DNA of 64,000 bases. Origin: Pokkaliibacter sp. MBI-7 (GTDB lineage Bacteria; Pseudomonadota; Gammaproteobacteria; Pseudomonadales; Balneatricaceae). The stretch's first letter is position 1, and the number at the start of each line of letters is the position of its first letter. Under the pieces are notes generated by a model, which searched no databases, was not told the origin of the DNA, and worked only from the letters and a program-made list of their open reading frames with translations. Location: positions 3,528,501 through 3,592,500 of the forward strand of contig NZ_JARVTG010000001.1 of assembly GCF_029846635.1 (NCBI RefSeq), read 5' to 3'. Positions 1 to 8,317 of the stretch are shown in pieces. The translations under genes and the position numbers were made by a program.

Positions 1-713
1 GCTTTCAGGGGCAGTACTACGACGGCGAAACGGGGCTACACTACAACCGCCACCGCTACTACCACCCCGGCAGCGGCCACTACCTGACGCCCGACCCGAT
101 CAAACTGGCGGGCGGGCTGAACCACTACCAGTACGTGCCGAACCCGGTGAACTGGGTGGACCCGCTGGGGTTGGAGAATTGCCCGCCCAACGGAGAAAAC
201 ACCCAGCCGGGGCTGGAGCGGAATGATGAGGGGCCGAAGGTACCGGAGGCAGGATTACGCCCAGAAGACTTTGGTCTTGAAACGATTTCAAACAATCCTA
301 GAGCGCATCAGCTTTGGGAGCAGGCAATGAAGGAGTCTGTGAATAGGAAGGCATATAAAGAATATTTAGAGACTCTTGAAAAGGGTAAGACACCTACTGG
401 TCAGCAGGCAGAAGCTGCCTTTAATACTGTTAGAAGAAAGTTTAAAGATTTATGCGAGGGAGAAGGAATCATAGATCCATATGATGAAGTTCATCATTGG
501 AACTACAATAAAGGGCAATATCCTTTACAAGTTGTAGATCCTAGGAATCTTGTGATTATAAGGAAGTCCGATGGGTTATCTTCAAGAGAAATTCATACGG
601 ATATTCACCGAGCTACAACATCTAACCCATCAGATATTTGGACCGGACCGATTGATGAGAATCATAAGCTGGAAATAGATGATTCTTATTACCCGATGGC
701 ACCAAAGGATTAA
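1..713 (+). CDS. Rhs protein, C-terminal end with HNH-like nuclease tip (5' partial)
   Basis: The gene enters from outside the window; the frame is open from base 3. It encodes the last part of the Rhs core (DPIKLAGGLNHYQY, then PNPVNWVDPLGL), the usual junction where the Rhs shell ends and the variable toxin begins. After about base 175 the DNA becomes AT-rich and encodes a tip of about 180 residues. The tip has EVHHWNY, then DPRNL, then HTDIHRATTSNP, a spacing of His and Asn that resembles HNH/endonuclease VII-type Rhs toxins. Nuclease activity is inferred from this motif only. It is probably a secreted antibacterial effector whose delivery route is not visible here. Its partner is probably the gene that starts 2 bases after its stop. 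The core is nearly identical to the three other Rhs copies downstream. Confidence 0.8.
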   Translation, partial: FQGQYYDGETGLHYNRHRYYHPGSGHYLTPDPIKLAGGLNHYQYVPNPVNWVDPLGLENCPPNGENTQPGLERNDEGPKVPEAGLRPEDFGLETISNNPRAHQLWEQAMKESVNRKAYKEYLETLEKGKTPTGQQAEAAFNTVRRKFKDLCEGEGIIDPYDEVHHWNYNKGQYPLQVVDPRNLVIIRKSDGLSSREIHTDIHRATTSNPSDIWTGPIDENHKLEIDDSYYPMAPKD

Positions 714-715
714 GT

Positions 716-1528
716 ATGAATTATATTGACTTATTTGCGAATCTTAATTATGACCCACGTATTGTTGGTATTGTCTCTGGTGCTTTAAGACACCCTGAAT
801 CTTATGTGATGCAAAATGTTGAACCACCTATAATTCTTCCTGCTGTACTGCCAATGTGGTGTGAAAGTATAAATACAACAGGGATTTTGCGTCACTGGTT
901 TTCGAGTAATCGATCTGAGACATATATAGTACAGAAGCCAGAATTTAAATATGCGGTTGACGAAATTGCAGTTACGGTTGATCAACTGGTTGCTCTAGAG
1001 AGTTATATTTCCATAGCTAATAAAGATGGTAAGGTGAGCGAGTCTGTTAAAAAATTTTCTTCTCCCTTTTCGACAGTGAAAATAATTGAACTGGTCGAAT
1101 TATTTGAAAAATATGATTTAGATGAGGGTAAATTGTCAGAGCTTCATTATTTTAAAGGTAATATGCCACATTGTTTTTGTGAAGGAGATTATAGTGGCAA
1201 TTTCCCAGTCTATAGCAATAGTATAAGTTCGATTACTCTTCGAAATAGTTGCACTATCGAGTACAGAATGGATGAGTTGCAAGAAATTTCTAAATTGGAA
1301 TATGCTCCTGAATGGTTTAAGGTTAATAATCAAGAACCTCTCTTTTATAAACTACTTTTAAGTAACGATCTTGCTGGAGCATGGATGTGTCTCAACTCAA
1401 ATGGCTGGCTGTTTAAAGATGCGAAAAAGGCAATTAAAAGACTGGCAGATCAAGCCAACGACAGGGATTTTCATATTTTAACTGAGTCATGGACAAGTTT
1501 GCCGTTAGAAATTAATGGAGGCTATTAG
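716..1528 (+). CDS. Probable immunity protein for the first Rhs tip
   Basis: A 270-codon gene starts 2 bases after the toxin stop codon, so the two are almost certainly cotranscribed. It is AT-rich like the toxin tip and unlike the GC-rich Rhs core, which fits joint transfer of tip and immunity gene. No signal peptide or membrane segment is visible, so a cytoplasmic protein is expected, as needed against a nuclease. I do not recognise its family. The immunity role rests on position (immediately 3' of an Rhs tip), size and base composition. Its last codons overlap an upstream in-frame ATG of the next gene, but that ATG is probably not used. Confidence 0.65.
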   Translation: MNYIDLFANLNYDPRIVGIVSGALRHPESYVMQNVEPPIILPAVLPMWCESINTTGILRHWFSSNRSETYIVQKPEFKYAVDEIAVTVDQLVALESYISIANKDGKVSESVKKFSSPFSTVKIIELVELFEKYDLDEGKLSELHYFKGNMPHCFCEGDYSGNFPVYSNSISSITLRNSCTIEYRMDELQEISKLEYAPEWFKVNNQEPLFYKLLLSNDLAGAWMCLNSNGWLFKDAKKAIKRLADQANDRDFHILTESWTSLPLEINGGY

Positions 1529-1574
1529 ATATTTTATATATTTTATTTTCCGAGATGAATGGAAGTTAATTCGT

Positions 1575-1940
1575 TTGAATAAGCTCACAATACCTAACAT
1601 CGCAGCCATTCAAGACTTCAATACCGAAGTCCGTCGGTTACGCAATGCAGAGCAATACCGCCATCTGCATTGCTCCGGCAGCAGTGATCTGTATAGCAGC
1701 AAACTGGCGGCGAAAAATATCCGGGCGACGCTGAAATATACCTTTCCGGCGGTAAAGTTTTCCGTGCGTATGGACGGCTTTATTGCGGTGAATGTCAGCT
1801 GGGACAACGGACCGGGGTTGGATGACGTGGCAGGGTGTCTTGAGCCTTTCAGAATGCGCGCCGAGCACGGTAATAAACCCAATCCGTGGCACAGCGTATT
1901 TGGCTGGGTGAAGACGATTGCGCTGTGTCGAGGGGAGTGA
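1575..1940 (+). CDS. LPD29-like domain small protein, copy 1
   Basis: A 121-residue protein. Residues about 40-95 read SSKLAAKNIRATLKYTFP, then VKFSVR, then VNVSWDNGP. This is the pattern of the 'large polyvalent protein-associated domain 29' family (my recognition from memory, not searched). The start is chosen as TTG at 1575. An ATG at 1515 is in frame, but the TTG gives exactly 121 residues, as in the copies at 5448 and 13216, and has GGAAG upstream. It lies directly after the immunity gene and is much more GC-rich than it. Function is unknown. LPD29 domains otherwise occur within very large phage or conjugative-element proteins, so a free-standing copy repeated beside Rhs toxins is unusual. 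Confidence 0.7.
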   Translation: MNKLTIPNIAAIQDFNTEVRRLRNAEQYRHLHCSGSSDLYSSKLAAKNIRATLKYTFPAVKFSVRMDGFIAVNVSWDNGPGLDDVAGCLEPFRMRAEHGNKPNPWHSVFGWVKTIALCRGE

Positions 1941-2197
1941 TTGGCCTGATGCGGCTATGCCAGAGGGGATAGGAATAAGTGCGACCACCTTCTGCACTGA
2001 TTCCTTTCTCTTCCGTTACGGCTGATTTAACAGCACCGATAACGAACGTGATTCCCGCTTAAGCTGATCGGCAATCGCCATTAACAGATTCAAGGCGTTA
2101 TCGCCGGTAATGGTGTGCTCATCAATGCCGAGCTGAATGCCTTTGGCGGCGGTTTCCAGCGCATCAATATAACGACGTAACTGATCAATAGGGTGGG
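1611..2197. repeat. Tip-flanking conserved block, copy 1
   Basis: A 587-base block carries the body of the LPD29-like gene and, convergently, the small minus-strand gene. The same block occurs at 5484-6070 (same length, only scattered differences), at 13252-13812 (cut 26 bases short where Rhs DNA begins) and partially at 16124-16370. The sequence to either side differs between copies. Each block sits immediately 3' of a toxin/immunity pair. It therefore gives a shared homology arm downstream of every tip, matching the shared Rhs core upstream of every tip. Confidence 0.85.
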
Positions 2198-2228
2198 AGG
2201 CAATAACCATGCTGATATGTGAAGACAT
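2016..2228 (-). CDS. Small conserved protein convergent to LPD29 gene, copy 1
   Basis: A 70-residue minus-strand gene with start ATG at 2228 and AGGTG a few bases upstream. A GTG nine bases further out is possible but adds only three residues. The conserved body runs from HPIDQLRRYIDALETAAKG to a Leu-rich end, SRSLSVLLNQ, and is probably all helical. There is no signal peptide or transmembrane segment. The N-terminal 12 residues differ from the copy at 5889, while the remaining residues are essentially identical. It converges with the LPD29-like gene across a 75-base gap. The family is not recognised; I infer only that it travels with the tip-flanking block. Confidence 0.55.
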   Translation of the reverse strand: MSSHISMVIASHPIDQLRRYIDALETAAKGIQLGIDEHTITGDNALNLLMAIADQLKRESRSLSVLLNQP

Positions 2229-2485
2229 AAAGATCACCTGCTGAATGTTGTCAGCATCACCCCTGACGCCAATCAGAGGGTGATGAACCGGGCAGGGTTG
2301 GCGTGCCGATCAGCAGAGTCGGTGCATCCGAAGATGCCCCTGCCCGGCCCACCATAACGGCGTAAAACGCGCATGGTGAAACGAGCACAAGAACAAAGTC
2401 TTCTACTTCTGCTGAAAAACAGGACGCCAATCCTGATGCTGGAGGAGCCAGCACGGCGGGAAGGATAGTCCGGTTGCCATCAAAG
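2229..2485. other. Gap of unrecognised origin before headless rhs
   Basis: About 257 bases separate the small minus-strand gene from the next Rhs fragment. A minus-strand open frame crosses it, but its 5' half is simply the complement of the Rhs core and it has no recognisable domain. I see no RNA gene or repeat. The stretch probably marks a recombination junction. Confidence 0.4.
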
Positions 2486-4567
2486 TCAACCGCCTGACCC
2501 TGCCCGGCGGGGCCAGTCGCCGGTATGACTACACCGCCTATGGCAAACACCACCGACTACGACTACGCCCAGCGCAACCCCGACGGCAGCACCCTGCGCT
2601 TTCGCTACGACGACCGACGCCTGCAGCTGACCGACATCGAAAACGAAAACGGCGACCATTACCGCCTGCGCTACCACCCCAGCGGCCTGATCAAAGAAGA
2701 AACCGACTTCGGCGGGCGCACTACCCGCTACGACTACGACCTCAATGGCCGCCTGACCGAAAAAACCGACATCGCGGCCTCGCCACACAACACCGACGCC
2801 GCCCCCGTTACCCTCACCACCCGCTTCACACGCGACGTGATGGGCCGCCTGACCGAAAAAATCCTGCCCGATGGCCAGCGCATCCGCTACCACTACGACC
2901 CCAACGGCCAGCTGCTACAGGTCGATGACGGCCACTGGCCGCTGTACTTCGACTACGACGCGCAGGGCCGCCTGATCGCCGAACACCAGCAACGCCACAC
3001 CCTGCGCTACGGCTACGACGACCTCGGCCGCCTCAGCACCTTCAAACTGCCCGACGGCCACCGCCTGCACTACCACTACGGCCCCCACAGCCAGCTCAGC
3101 GGCATCGACCTCAACGGAAAACCCCTGACCCGCCATACCCACCAATACGGTCAGGAAGTCAGCCGCTGGCAGGGCGCCCTCACCAGCACCTGGCAGTACG
3201 ACGAACAAGGCCGCCTGACCGAACAGCAACGCCACCGCACCGGCCAGCGCGGGCCTGTCCACCAGCGTCGCTACCAGTACAACGCCGTGGGCAACCTCAT
3301 CACCCTCGACGACAGCGACAAAGGCACCCTGCATTACGACTACGACCCCCTCGACCGGCTCAAAACCGTGCGCGGCGCCCTCGAAGAACAGTTCCACCAC
3401 GACCCGGCGGGCAACCTGCTCAACCAGCGCGACCCCACCGACCCCGACGCCAGCCCCTACGGCCACAGCGCCCCCGGCAACCGCCTCACCGTGCAGGGCG
3501 ACCGCCGCTTCGAATACGACGGCTTTGGCAACCTCATCACCGAATACCGCGGCGCCGGGCACCGCCTCGTCACCCGTTACCAGTACGACAGCCAGCACCG
3601 GCTGAGCCAGGTCACCCTGCCCAACCTCAGCACCGTGCGCTACCGCTACGACGCCTTTGGCCGGCGCATCAGCAAAGACATTGGCGGCTACCTCACCACC
3701 TTCGTCTGGCAGGCCAACCGGCTGATCGCCGAAACCGACGACTTCAGCCACTACCGCAGCTACCTCTACGAACCGGGCACCTACCGTCCGCTGGCCCAGC
3801 TCGAAGGGGAAGGCAACCTCGCGCAGGTGTACTACTACCACCTCGACCACCTCGGCACCCCGCAGGAAATGACGGCGGCCAACGGCGAACGGGTGTGGTC
3901 GGTGCAATACAAGGCCTACGGCCACGTCAAACGCACCCTGATCGAAAAGGTCGATACCAACCTGCGGTTTCAGGGGCAGTACTACGACGGCGAAACGGGG
4001 CTACACTACAACCGCCACCGCTACTACCACCCCGGCAGCGGCCACTACCTGACCCCGGACCCGATCAAACTGGCCGGTGGGCTGAACCACTACCAGTACG
4101 TGCCGAACCCGGTGAACTGGGTCGATCCGCTGGGGTTGACGAGTGTGCCGGGGGAGTGTCCGAAGTCAGTACCAGGTGGATCATGGAAGTTTAATCCTGA
4201 AGTTGATCTGGACTGGCGGAATATTCCTGGTAATGAGCATCAGCAAATGCACTTAGCACTTGAGGAGGCATTCAAAAGGACGGGTGCAGATCCAAGTGAG
4301 TTCACGGTTACGCAATGGGGGGTAGATAAGTATGGAAAGTCATTCCCAACAGAGTGGAAAGTTTTAAGCGGAAAAAATAAAGGTGCAGAAGTTAATATAG
4401 ATGACCCTACAATTGTGTATAGCTCGGATGGACCAGCGAATCCCCATATAGGCTATCAAACTCCGGGAAAACGTGGGGTAGGTGGTGCGGTCAGAGGTCA
4501 TATCTTGTTACGGCTAACTGCAGTTACCAGACGAAGGTTGGAGGATAGTAAGAATGGAATACGTTAA
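2486..4567 (+). pseudogene. Headless, frameshifted rhs core with unidentified toxin tip
   Basis: An Rhs YD-repeat core without its N-terminal part. Compared with the copy at about 8979-9120, it lacks 29 bases after TATGGCAAA, which breaks the frame. It also lacks 24 bases between two GCCCAG repeats, which does not. The frame open from 2525 (680 codons) therefore has no genuine start. The core ends with PNPVNWVDPLGL at about 4138. The tip of about 140 residues is AT-rich and has NPHIGYQTPGKRG and VRGHILL near its end. That recalls small RNase-type polymorphic toxins, but I cannot assign the family. The last 14 bases overlap the next gene. It is most simply a displaced tip, silent unless recombined behind an intact rhs. 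Confidence 0.75.
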
Positions 4568-4952
4568 AGAAGAAGTGGAAAATGCTTTTAGGTTAATTGG
4601 AGCAGAAGCAATCCCTTTATCTGATGATCAGATAAGGGATTATCTAGATTTTCATAATAAAAATTTGATGAGCTACAAGATTGAGAAAATATATTCCCCG
4701 AATTTTTGGCAAGAATTATCTAATCTTCCGGTCGTTGGTAAAAGTTCCCTCATCGCTTGTGATGTGAGATTTCATGGTTGGTTATTTGACAGTGCTACAG
4801 ATATTAAGAGGGTAATTTCTGAGTGTGTAGGATTCCCGTTTTATGTGGTTCAGCCAGAAATGAAGTATTCTATGTATTTTGATGATCATGATTGTGTTGA
4901 AATTCATTATGATGACGATCTTTTTAAAGATATTATTTTGTCTTATCGCTAG
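4554..4952 (+). CDS. Probable immunity protein for the second tip
   Basis: 132 codons, AT-rich, starting at ATG inside the last codons of the toxin frame and preceded by GGAGGATAG. Position and overlap are typical of a tip/immunity pair. The protein is acidic, with aromatic residues near its end, and has no membrane segment. The family is not recognised and the immunity role is inferred from context. It remains intact although the Rhs core before it is broken, so it may still be kept as protection against sister cells. Confidence 0.6.
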   Translation: MEYVKEEVENAFRLIGAEAIPLSDDQIRDYLDFHNKNLMSYKIEKIYSPNFWQELSNLPVVGKSSLIACDVRFHGWLFDSATDIKRVISECVGFPFYVVQPEMKYSMYFDDHDCVEIHYDDDLFKDIILSYR

Positions 4953-4990
4953 TTTTTATTAATTTTCAAGAAGTGAAAGTAATTGAAAGT

Positions 4991-5415
4991 ATGAAAAATA
5001 TTACTATCGAAGATATTGAAAAATCAGAATTTTATATGGGTGTCATTCTTTCGGAGGATGTTAAAGAAATCGTTTTTCTTCACAGTGGAGGTTATGCTGA
5101 AAAGAATTCTTTTATTGCTAATGGAAATTTGTATTTTATTAATTAATTTCTTGCATTTCTGTATAGGGATGACACTGTCGATGAAATATATAAGGATTTT
5201 TTTTAGAGAATTGTGAGATGCCTAATTACCTGGTTCCTTTTGCGTCAGATGCTGGAGGGGATTGTTTTTGTATCGACATTCGAGAAGATAAATTTGGGCA
5301 AGTTGTACTTTTTGACTTTGAATATTTTGATGACCTATCAAAGGCCATTGTTTTTTTATCTAGTTCGTTTTCGGATTTCATTTTAAATCTTAAAAAAGAG
5401 TGTCAGGATATTTAA
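4991..5415 (+). pseudogene. Broken SMI1/KNR4 (SUKH)-type immunity gene
   Basis: The pieces form one immunity-like protein. Frame 2 from ATG 4991 reads FLHSGGYAEKN and NLYFIN, then an in-frame TAA at 5144-5146. The same frame continues as FLAFLYRDDTVDEIYKDFF to a TAG at 5204. The rest, PNYLVPFASDAGGDCFCIDI and onward to 5415, lies in frame 1. One base too many in the run of eight T at 5197-5204 explains the shift. PFASDAGGD-FCID is a hallmark of SUKH/SMI1-KNR4 immunity proteins. The gene thus carries one stop mutation and one homopolymer frameshift. It is probably an orphan immunity gene left from an older tip. Confidence 0.7.
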
Positions 5416-5447
5416 TCTAGAACAGTTATCTATAAGGATGTAAGTGT

Positions 5448-5813
5448 TTGAACTCACTATACCTATCAACCCTTTCGCTGATACAAGACTTTAATACTGA
5501 AGTCCGCCGGTTACGCAATGCAGAGCAATACCGCCATCTGCATTGCTCTGGTAGCAGCGATCTGTATAGCAGCAAACTGGCGGCTAAAAATATTCGGGCG
5601 ACGCTGAAACATACCTTTCCGGCGGTGAAATTCTCCGTGCGTATGGACGGCTTTATTGCTGTAAACGTCAGCTGGGACAACGGGCCGGGGTTGGATGACG
5701 TGGAAGGGTGCATTGAGCCTTTCAGAATGCCCGCCGAACACGGTAATAAACCCAATCCGTGGCACAGCGTATTTGGCTGGGTGAAGACGATTGCGCTGTG
5801 TCGAGGGGAGTGA
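5448..5813 (+). CDS. LPD29-like domain small protein, copy 2
   Basis: 121 residues from TTG at 5448, with AAGGATG about 8 bases upstream. Its length equals copies 1 and 3. It carries the same core (AAKNIRATLKHTFPAVKFSVR and VNVSWDNGP) and nearly the same C-terminus, ending in TIALCRGE. It follows the broken SUKH gene by only 32 bases. Function is unknown. Confidence 0.7.
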   Translation: MNSLYLSTLSLIQDFNTEVRRLRNAEQYRHLHCSGSSDLYSSKLAAKNIRATLKHTFPAVKFSVRMDGFIAVNVSWDNGPGLDDVEGCIEPFRMPAEHGNKPNPWHSVFGWVKTIALCRGE

Positions 5814-6070
5814 TTGGCCTGATGCGGCTATGCCAGAGGGGATAGGAATAAGTGCGACCGCCTTCTGCACAGATTCCTTTCTCTTCTGCTACGACTGATT
5901 TAACAGTACCGATAACGAACGTGATTCCCGCTTAAGCTGATCGGCAATCGCCATTAACAGATTCAAGGCGTTATCGCCGGTAATGGTGTGCTCATCAATG
6001 CCGAGCTGAATGCCTTTGGCGGCGGTTTCCAGCGCATCAATATAACGACGTAACTGATCAATAGGGTGGG
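5484..6070. repeat. Tip-flanking conserved block, copy 2
   Basis: Same 587-base block as at 1611-2197. It matches copies 3 and 4 upstream for another 18 or so bases (TCAACCCTTTCGCTGAT). On the right it ends within the small gene's N-terminal codons and gives way to a structured leader instead of the sequence seen at copy 1. Confidence 0.85.
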
Positions 6071-6113
6071 GGCTATTAAGCACACTGATAGCAGAATGTG
6101 ACTGAGCAGCCAT
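5889..6113 (-). CDS. Small conserved protein convergent to LPD29 gene, copy 2
   Basis: 74 residues, ATG at 6113. A strong Shine-Dalgarno, TAGGAGG, lies 6 bases upstream of the ATG on the minus strand. The body from HPIDQLRRYIDALETAAKG onward is the same as copy 1, but the first 15 or so residues differ. Its Shine-Dalgarno is contiguous with an ACACGTAG element that can pair with a complementary element 52 bases upstream, so translation or transcription may be under antisense-type RNA control. The family is not recognised. Confidence 0.6.
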   Translation of the reverse strand: MAAQSHSAISVLNSPHPIDQLRRYIDALETAAKGIQLGIDEHTITGDNALNLLMAIADQLKRESRSLSVLLNQS

Positions 6114-6325
6114 GGTGGCCTCCTACGTGTTTTAGATTGCCGCTTCCAGTAAGTAGCTGGAAGCCGGGTGTCAACTAGAGCACACGTAGACGCTCCGGGC
6201 CTATTCCCCTTGCGGGTATTGTATTACGCCTCTCCACCCGACCGTGGTACGCATCAGACGTGACAACGCCTTCTGCTGGTGCATACCGCAAAATCTGTCG
6301 GGTGCGGAGAACCGCTACGTGTTAT
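6114..6325 (-). ncRNA. C4 / P4-CI-like structured leader
   Basis: Read on the minus strand, the leader contains ACACGTAG (plus 6315-6322), then CTACGTGT (6182-6189), then ACACGTAG again at the Shine-Dalgarno of the small gene (6123-6130). The middle element is complementary to both others. Between the first two is a long hairpin: CACCCGAC (6235-6242) with GTCGGGTG (6297-6304), and inside it 6246-6253 with 6280-6287. A CCC-GCAA-GGG tetraloop hairpin lies at 6207-6216. A perfect 8-bp stem lies at 6142-6164. This order (seqA, structured RNA with seqB, seqC) is how phage P4 CI and P1/P22 C4 antisense RNAs control immunity. The pairing is read from the sequence; the family assignment is inference. 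Confidence 0.5.
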
Positions 6326-6380
6326 TTCTAGTGGCGGGGAGTGTAGGTTTAGCGAGTTATATGCGTCAACCAGAGTTTAG

Positions 6381-6997
6381 TCAGGTGGTCTAAGCACCAC
6401 CACCTTCCCGCACCCCAGCCAGCAGCGCCCGGCGATCCATAACCCACTGGCCAAAGCGGCCCTCTATCTGGGCGACGAACCCAGCGCCGAGCAGCGCCAG
6501 CGTGGCGTGGTGGCCGAACTGATCCTCACCCAGCCGGGCTTACCCTACTACCACTTCCACGTGGTCAGCACCGACGCGGGCAGGGCAGAAGGCTACCTGC
6601 ACGCCCTCACCGACGCCTACCACAACCGCCTGAGCGTCCGCTACGACCGGCACGGCCGCCTCAGCGCCCTCGAAGGCCAGCAACAACAAGCCCTGCGCTT
6701 TTACTACCTCGACCAGCCGGTGGGCGAACGCCACTGGTGGAACGCCCTCGATACCCCCGACACCGTGCCCCTGCTGGCCCGCGTCGAACTGCAGCGGATG
6801 GCCGTCAACGCCGACGACAGCGGCTACGAGACCCGCCGCTTCCCGCTGATGCGCTACCACTACAACGACCGGTGCCAGCTCATCGCCGCCGAAAACGCCC
6901 TCGGCGAACAGGAAACCTACCGCTACGACGACCAGCACGTCATCCAGGAGCGCCGCCTCGCCGGCGGCGCCTGCTTTACCTGGCAATGGGAACGGCA
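6381..6997 (+). pseudogene. rhs middle section, upstream half split by IS256
   Basis: The frame encodes Rhs material from about 6393 (LAKAALYLGDEP, then VVAELILTQPGLPYYHFHVV, then several YD repeats) up to FTWQWERQ, where the IS256 element begins. A TAG at 6378 lies just upstream in frame and no start codon with a ribosome site is visible, so the N-terminal part of the protein is missing. If the element and one copy of its target duplication are removed, the frame joins the downstream half as WERQGKAARA without interruption. This is the longest Rhs copy in the window, about 1,200 codons in total. Confidence 0.75.
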
Positions 6998-8317
6998 GGG
7001 TCTGTAAATTGAACTGTGTAACTGCGTTTATGGGATGATGCGGGAACACCGCGAGGAGCAGTTACATGGCACTAACGCCAGAGATGTTGGATGAGCTGAC
7101 TCAGGAATGTAAGACCCCGGAGGATGTCAGCAAGCTGTACGCCCAGATGCTGCAACACATGATCAATCGCAGCCTGCAAGCCGAGATGGACGACCACCTT
7201 GGCTACGACCGCCACGACAAAGCCGAGCCCGGTGCCAAGCGGGGCAATACCCGTAACGGCAAGAGCCGTAAAACGGTGCAGAGTGATGTCGGCGACTTGC
7301 TCATAGAGACTCCCCGCGACCGAGAAGGCCGCTTCGAGCCACAGCTGCTCAAGAAGCGGCAAGTTCGGCTGGCGGGGATGGAAGACAAGATCCTGACACT
7401 GTACGCCAAGGGCATGACCACGCGTGATATCGAGAGTGCGCTGGTGGACTTATACGGTGTGACGATTTCGCACACACTCATCGCCCAGGTTACTGATGCG
7501 GTTCTGGAGGAAGCCAAAGCGTGGCAGACGCGACCGCTGGAAGCGATTTACCCCATCGTCTGGCTGGATGGTCTGGTGGTCAAGGTACAGCACAACAAGC
7601 AGGTGGTGAACAAGTCAGCGCACGTTGTGCTTGGCGTCAATCTGCGCGGCGAGAAAGAAGTGCTGGGTCTGTGGCTGGCCGAAAGCGAAGGGGCGAAGTT
7701 CTGGTTGTCGGTGCTGACGGAGTTGCGTCATCGTGGCGTGCAGGATATTTACATCGCCAGTATGGACGGCCTGAAGGGGTTGCCGGAAGCGGTCAACGCG
7801 GTGTTTCCGAAAACGTTGACCCAGCTGTGTATTGTGCATCTGGTGCGCGCCAGCTTGCGTTATGTCAACACCAAAGACAGCAAGGTCGTTGTGGGTGCCC
7901 TGAAGCGAATTTACACATCGGCGACAGCGGACGAAGCCGTGCGCGAACTGGATGACTTTGAGAGCGATTGGGGTGAGAAATATCGGGCGGTGGTGCGGTT
8001 GTGGCGCGGTCACTGGGACAACATCATACCGTTCTTCCAGTTCCTGCCGGAGATCCGGAAAGTGATCTACACGACCAACGCCATCGAATCCCTGAACATG
8101 AGCCTGCGGAAACTGACACGTAATCGGCGCATTTTTCCGAACGACGATTCGGCACTCAAGTCACTCTTTCTGGCTATCCGCGAAGCATCGAAGAACTGGA
8201 AGGCTATTCATCACTGGAAACCGGCACTACAGAGTTTTCAGGTGATGTTTGGGGAGGAGCGCGTGCCGCTGGCCGCACTCTGAAAGGGAGCAGTTACACA
8301 GTTCGTTTGACAGACCC
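6998..8317 (+). mobile_element. IS256-family insertion sequence
   Basis: 1,320 bases bounded by imperfect 28-bp inverted repeats beginning GGGTCTGT and containing GAACTGTGTAACTGC (25 of 28 match). An 8-bp target duplication, GAACGGCA, lies at 6990-6997 and 8318-8325. It carries one transposase gene. Length, terminal repeats and duplication size fit the IS256 family. It inserted inside an Rhs core in the same orientation. Confidence 0.92.
7066..8283 (+). CDS. IS256-family transposase
   Basis: 405 codons from ATG with GAGGAG upstream. The DDE-type mutator-like catalytic core is visible as WLDGLVVKV, SMDGLKGLPEAVNAVFP followed by LCIVHLVRASLRYV, and VIYTTNAIESLN near the C-terminus. These are the conserved segments carrying the two Asp and the Glu. 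Length is normal for the family and no frameshift is seen, so the element is probably still active. Confidence 0.93.
   Translation: MALTPEMLDELTQECKTPEDVSKLYAQMLQHMINRSLQAEMDDHLGYDRHDKAEPGAKRGNTRNGKSRKTVQSDVGDLLIETPRDREGRFEPQLLKKRQVRLAGMEDKILTLYAKGMTTRDIESALVDLYGVTISHTLIAQVTDAVLEEAKAWQTRPLEAIYPIVWLDGLVVKVQHNKQVVNKSAHVVLGVNLRGEKEVLGLWLAESEGAKFWLSVLTELRHRGVQDIYIASMDGLKGLPEAVNAVFPKTLTQLCIVHLVRASLRYVNTKDSKVVVGALKRIYTSATADEAVRELDDFESDWGEKYRAVVRLWRGHWDNIIPFFQFLPEIRKVIYTTNAIESLNMSLRKLTRNRRIFPNDDSALKSLFLAIREASKNWKAIHHWKPALQSFQVMFGEERVPLAAL

Noticed and set aside
2257..2553. Possible PAAR-like fragment on the minus strand
   Set aside because: APTLLIGTPTLPG looked like a PAAR motif, but the frame's other half is antisense Rhs and no further PAAR features follow.
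2486..3925. Long minus-strand frames of 100-340 codons opposite the Rhs core
   Set aside because: They are the complement of YD repeats. Their Val/Ala-rich products repeat identically opposite every core copy and have no ribosome site.
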